Shown one piece after another: positions 32,421-34,988 of a stretch of 34,988 bases of DNA. Origin of the DNA: CAYLRF01 sp964385995 (GTDB lineage Bacteria; Bacillota; Clostridia; Lachnospirales; Lachnospiraceae). The stretch covers positions 1 to 34,988 of the forward strand of contig CAYLRF010000010.1 in the NCBI GenBank assembly GCA_964385995.1, written 5' to 3'. Numbering within the stretch: position 1 is the first letter of the stretch; every line of letters starts with the position of its first letter. The notes beneath the pieces are model-generated. The model was not told the DNA's origin and searched no databases. It saw only the letters and a program-made list of their open reading frames with translations. Made by a program: the position numbers and the translations under genes.

Positions 32421-32479
32421 GCGCTTATCTACGCGCTTATCTGAAGGCCCGCTGATTTAAGGCCTGTTTACCGAAGGCC
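32421..32479. repeat. Short tandem repeats in the trigger factor leader
   Basis: Two 12-bp units (32421-32432 and 32433-32444, GCGCTTATCT plus two bases) adjoin three units of 15-bp period marked by AAGGCC at 32444, 32459 and 32474. They lie between the predicted promoter and the ribosome binding site of tig. Confidence 0.75.
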
Positions 32480-32488
32480 ATCCGATGT

Positions 32489-32497
32489 ATTCTAACA
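32489..32497 (-). promoter_or_regulatory. Predicted extended -10 promoter element of tig
   Basis: The minus strand reads TGTTAGAAT at 32497-32489, an extended -10 (TG, one base, TAGAAT). No convincing -35 is seen, as is usual for extended -10 promoters. It would drive tig-clpP with a leader of about 110 bases. Confidence 0.4.
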
Positions 32498-32507
32498 CAT
32501 GAAACAT

Positions 32508-33296
32508 TTAATATCCAGTCGAAAGCGCGTCAAGCAGCAGGATTTCAACGAGAAAATCCGCCATTTCACTTTCACTCACGGAAAAATCGCCGTTTTCCCC
32601 GCGAGAAACGGTGAAATTTCGGTATTTTTCGTTCCAATATTCCATGTTCCGGCAAGCGTCCCTTAAAAGTTCATAATTCTCATCCAAAAGTTCGCCCGTT
32701 ATCTGCCGGTTTATCTCGCCGGAGTCTTTGCCCTGATATTCGCCTTTTTCGACTTTGTCCGCGATATTAAAGGTCTGACGAAGCGACGCCTGCCTGTATG
32801 TGAGGATGACGGGGCACTGACGGTATTTTACCTTTACCTCGTACCTGTCCATGCTTAGTCTCTTCGCGGAGACGGCCTCGTACTTCATGGCCGCGAAAAT
32901 CTCTTCGCAAAGCGCCTCGTAGTCATCTCTCATCCCCGCATCCATATCAGCCGAGCCTGTGATCTCGTTTTTCGTGAACGATGCGATATTTTCCTCGTAG
33001 CCCTTTTTCATCCTTTTTAAGTCTTCCGGCGTAAATATGTCCGTGTCCTGCTCGGTGCCTCCCTTAAAAAAATAATCAAGCGTCACCGCCACAAAGGTTT
33101 TCGCGTCAAAATCCCGGTTTATTCTCACGAAAATAACGGCGCCGGCCGTGATAAGAGCCGCCGCCCCTATCGCGACAGAAAGCGCCGTCCTTACGCGAGA
33201 CGAATTCCCTTTATCTTCCCCGCCTGCAGTCTCCGGCAAATCGTTGCTCTTTTTAACGTGAAATATGCGACTTAAAAATGCCTTTATCTTACCCAT
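32508..33296 (-). CDS. Single-pass membrane-anchored protein of unknown function
   Basis: A 262-residue protein with no recognised family. Residues 1-35 are basic and polar, a transmembrane helix lies at about 38-56 (LSVAIGAAALITAGAVIFV), and the remaining 200 residues should be outside the membrane. That part is rich in charged helices with a beta segment (DRYEVKVKYRQCPVILTYRQ), and carries a single Cys. It resembles small extracytoplasmic proteins of clostridia with a helical bundle and is possibly a lipoprotein-like sensor or envelope factor, but no function can be given. It lies alone between the DJ-1 gene and tig, with spacers of 319 and 132 bases. The ATG at 33296 lacks a clear ribosome binding site. 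Confidence 0.75.
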   Translation of the reverse strand: MGKIKAFLSRIFHVKKSNDLPETAGGEDKGNSSRVRTALSVAIGAAALITAGAVIFVRINRDFDAKTFVAVTLDYFFKGGTEQDTDIFTPEDLKRMKKGYEENIASFTKNEITGSADMDAGMRDDYEALCEEIFAAMKYEAVSAKRLSMDRYEVKVKYRQCPVILTYRQASLRQTFNIADKVEKGEYQGKDSGEINRQITGELLDENYELLRDACRNMEYWNEKYRNFTVSRGENGDFSVSESEMADFLVEILLLDALSTGY

Positions 33297-33615
33297 CTTA
33301 TCTCATTAAAGACTTCTCAGACATCAGACAGCCTATACGTCAGCCTTAAAATTTCGTCATAATCAGTTTATGCCGAACTTTATGCCCGGCAATATCAATC
33401 AGGCCGCCACTGCCTTAAATATATGAAAACGACGGTTACTGTTCACCGCAGATTTGAACCGACGCTTAGGATTCATTGTGTTTGTGCGCAAGAAGCCGTG
33501 CATCTGTCCAAATCCGACCGCGAAGCGGCACCTTCACTCACACGGGCAAAAAGCACGCCCAAAGGCGGGGCAAAAGCCGCATGGCAGCGGATTTTGCGAA
33601 TGAGGCGTGGAAGAT
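33297..33615. other. Intergenic region, 319 bases
   Basis: No credible gene. The right end holds two small stem-loops that may end the DJ-1 transcript (33548-33590). A weak TATATT at 33423-33418 on the minus strand could be a -10 for the downstream membrane protein, with a poor -35. A GGTTCAAATC stretch on the minus strand resembles a tRNA T-loop but has no matching stem. Confidence 0.6.
33548..33590 (-). terminator. Two small stem-loops after the DJ-1 gene
   Basis: On the minus strand, CCGC-loop-GCGG followed by CTTTT (33590-33572) and then CGCC-loop-GGCG followed by TGCTTTTT (33566-33548). Each stem is only four pairs, so either alone is weak, but the tandem lies in the expected place about 25-70 bases past the stop codon. 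Confidence 0.4.
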
Positions 33616-34176
33616 TTAGGCCCTGAAAATTATGGATCCTCGAATCTCCTCTGCCTTCTCCTGCCCGAACAGGACAGCGACAAGGCGCAGCGCGAACGGT
33701 ATCGCCGTCCCCATCCCCCTGCTCGTGATGATACGTCCGTCCTCGGCCACCTCGTCCGTCACGTAACGCGCGCAATTAAGCTCGTCCTCAAAACCGGGAT
33801 AGGACGTGGCTGTTTTGTCCTTTAAAAGTCCGTATTTTCCGAGTACGCTCGGAGCGGCGCAGATGGCGGCGATATACTTACCTTTCGCGGAATATGATAA
33901 AAGCGATCGCTTTACGCCTTCATGATTTGCCAGATGACGGGTGCCCGGCATACCTCCGGGAAGCACGAGCATGTCTCCGTCTTCGATATCCGTCTCGTCA
34001 AACAGCCTGTCCGCCGCGACCTCTATCCCGTGAGAACCCGTCACGTACTTTCCGGCGCTCACCGATACCGACGTCACATCGGCCGCCGCCCTGCGAAGTA
34101 TATCGATCACGGTAAGACCCTCTATCTCCTCGAAACCGTCCGCGAGCAGCACATAGATTTTCTTCTTGTTTTCCAT
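33616..34176 (-). CDS. DJ-1/PfpI family protein
   Basis: A protein of about 186 residues of the DJ-1/ThiJ/PfpI superfamily. The N-terminal IYVLLADGFEEIEGLTVIDILRR, quoted only in part here as LLADGFEEIE, holds the conserved Glu; the nucleophile elbow AAICAAPSVLG carries the reactive Cys, and VLPGGMPGT and TSYPGFEDEL are also typical. Members act as glyoxalase/deglycase-like or stress-response proteins; which one is not decided. I choose ATG at 34176 (MENKKK) because AAAGGA lies 11 bases upstream; an ATG at 34200 in frame has no binding site. A near-consensus promoter lies at 34240-34268. It is divergent from the CYTH gene. Confidence 0.93.
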   Translation of the reverse strand: MENKKKIYVLLADGFEEIEGLTVIDILRRAAADVTSVSVSAGKYVTGSHGIEVAADRLFDETDIEDGDMLVLPGGMPGTRHLANHEGVKRSLLSYSAKGKYIAAICAAPSVLGKYGLLKDKTATSYPGFEDELNCARYVTDEVAEDGRIITSRGMGTAIPFALRLVAVLFGQEKAEEIRGSIIFRA

Positions 34177-34239
34177 GGTTATCAGATCCTTTCTCTTCAT
34201 TCATCCCGAAGAAACTTATCTCATCTCGGCTTCGCTTTA

Positions 34240-34268
34240 CTTATATCAGTTGAAATTCGTTATGTCAA
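34240..34268 (-). promoter_or_regulatory. Sigma-A-type promoter of the DJ-1 gene
   Basis: On the minus strand TTGACA (34268-34263), a 17-base spacer, and TATAAG (34245-34240). Eleven of twelve positions match the housekeeping consensus. The start of transcription would be near 34233, about 57 bases before the chosen ATG. Confidence 0.85.
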
Positions 34269-34554
34269 CCCGTCGGGCCGGGCTGACGATTCACAGCTTC
34301 TTATGAACAAGTGCAACGAATCCTAAGCCTGTGTACAAATCGGCCGCGAGTGGTAACGTAAGAATCTCATCTTGACGCCGCGCCGATTTGCGTTCAAAAT
34401 AAGCGGCGGCAAAAACGTATTCTAAACGGAGACTAAGCATACCTTGACATTGGCCAAACGCATTCTGTCTGTCATGACAGCAAGGTACTCTCAGAAGCAT
34501 ACGGCAATGACAGAGCGGCAATAAGAATGCGATATATGAAGGAGTCATAAAGAC
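34269..34554. promoter_or_regulatory. Divergent spacer before the CYTH gene, with inverted repeats
   Basis: No supported gene. Visible structure: perfect 9-base inverted arms CAAATCGGC (34336-34344) and GCCGATTTG (34382-34390), a possible plus-strand promoter TTGACG (34372-34377), 17 bases, CAAAAT (34395-34400), a 12-base palindrome CTGTCATGACAG (34469-34480) bracketed by ACCTTG (34441-34446) and CAAGGT (34481-34486), and the GAAGGAG binding site (34538-34544). The palindrome could be an operator. Confidence 0.45.
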
Positions 34555-34988
34555 ATGGAAATCGAGCGCAAATTTCTCCCGGACAGGATACCCTCGGATC
34601 TTGATTCCTACCCGAAACGGGAGATCGAGCAGGGATATCTGTGCGTCTCTCCCGTCGTGCGGGTGCGCAGGGACGACTTAAAATATGAACTTACCTACAA
34701 ATCCGGTGGTATGATGAAAAGACAGGAATATAATCTTCCTCTTACGAAAGAAGCCTACGATCATCTGAAAGAAAAGGTCGACGGGCGGCTGATAACGAAA
34801 ACCCGTTACATGATACCTTATGAAAATCATACGATCGAGCTTGACGTCTTCGGCGGTGATTTAAAGCCGCTTATCATCGCCGAAGTGGAGTTTGAAAGCG
34901 AACGCGCGGCGAATGAATTTACTCCGCCAAAGTGGTTCGGCAGGGAAGTTACATACCTTCAAGAATACCATAACAGTACGCTGAGTCA
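34555..34988 (+). CDS. CYTH domain protein, cut by window edge
   Basis: The only plus-strand gene; 144 complete codons are visible with no stop. It opens MEIERKFL, in which the ExExK motif (Glu2, Glu4, Lys6) marks the CYTH (triphosphate tunnel metalloenzyme) family. Further strands follow: VVRVRRDDLKYELTYKSG supplies the alternating Arg/Lys of the tunnel, then KTRYMIPYENHTIELDVFGG and IIAEVEFESE with acidic metal-binding residues. Relatives hydrolyse triphosphates such as tripolyphosphate or NTPs, or act as adenylate cyclases or thiamine-triphosphatases; small bacterial forms are mostly tripolyphosphatases. Full length is normally 150-170 residues, so perhaps ten to twenty residues are missing. 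GAAGGAG lies ten bases before the ATG. Confidence 0.93.
   Translation, partial: MEIERKFLPDRIPSDLDSYPKREIEQGYLCVSPVVRVRRDDLKYELTYKSGGMMKRQEYNLPLTKEAYDHLKEKVDGRLITKTRYMIPYENHTIELDVFGGDLKPLIIAEVEFESERAANEFTPPKWFGREVTYLQEYHNSTLS

Noticed and set aside
33430..33475. GGTTCAAATC on the minus strand, resembling a tRNA T-loop
   Set aside because: The flanking five-base arms do not pair, and no acceptor, D or anticodon stem is present at the right distances.
34291..34548. An 85-codon minus-strand open frame in the divergent spacer
   Set aside because: It has no ribosome binding site, covers the binding site and upstream structure of the CYTH gene, and its product shows no recognisable domain.

Overview
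The window looks like a Bacillota (Firmicutes) chromosome, most likely class Clostridia and near Lachnospiraceae. This rests on the gene set (tig-clpP-clpX-ysxC, uvrB-uvrA, recD2, cdaA-cdaR, HPr), on AGGAGG-type ribosome binding sites, and on strong co-orientation with 4-17 bp gene overlaps. Family placement is inference. The sequence is a draft scaffold with three 100-N gaps (9315-9414, 14537-14636, 20340-20439); two cut or abut genes. No tRNA, rRNA, CRISPR array, phage or insertion sequence was seen.

All genes read on the minus strand (transcription right to left) except a truncated CYTH-domain gene at the right edge. From right to left: (1) 34555-34988 (+) CYTH protein, divergent from a DJ-1/PfpI gene (33616-34176) that has a near-consensus promoter; (2) a membrane-anchored protein of unknown function (32508-33296); (3) a proteostasis block, trigger factor-clpP-clpX-ysxC, in which an intrinsic terminator sits between clpP and clpX and trigger factor has a repetitive acidic tail; (4) AI-2E-family permease, phosphohexomutase and the uvrB-uvrA excision-repair pair; (5) an mreB-type gene with its own promoter, overlapping recD2, followed by comF and two membrane proteins of unknown function; (6) cdaA-cdaR (c-di-AMP synthesis and its regulator), an HPr-like protein, a sugar nucleotidyltransferase with an unusual insert, and a secreted amidase/glucosaminidase split by a gap; (7) a surface-polysaccharide block from 8420 to the left edge: GT4 glycosyltransferase, flippase, DUF2142 membrane protein, ABC-2 exporter permease and ATPase, a doubly anchored exported protein, a two-domain GT2 glycosyltransferase and the first codons of another gene.

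Functionally the left half is cell-envelope construction and remodelling (sugar activation, glycosyl transfer, export, wall hydrolysis, c-di-AMP signalling) and the right half is housekeeping protein quality control and DNA repair.

I found no clearly new multi-gene system. The recurrent unexplained signal is short tandem duplication (units of 12, 15, 18, 30, 33, 66, 69 and 70 bp) in genes and spacers, plus two long poly-G tracts in coding strands. In addition, six of the eight genes in the polysaccharide block start with GTG or TTG, while the right-hand housekeeping genes nearly all start with ATG.
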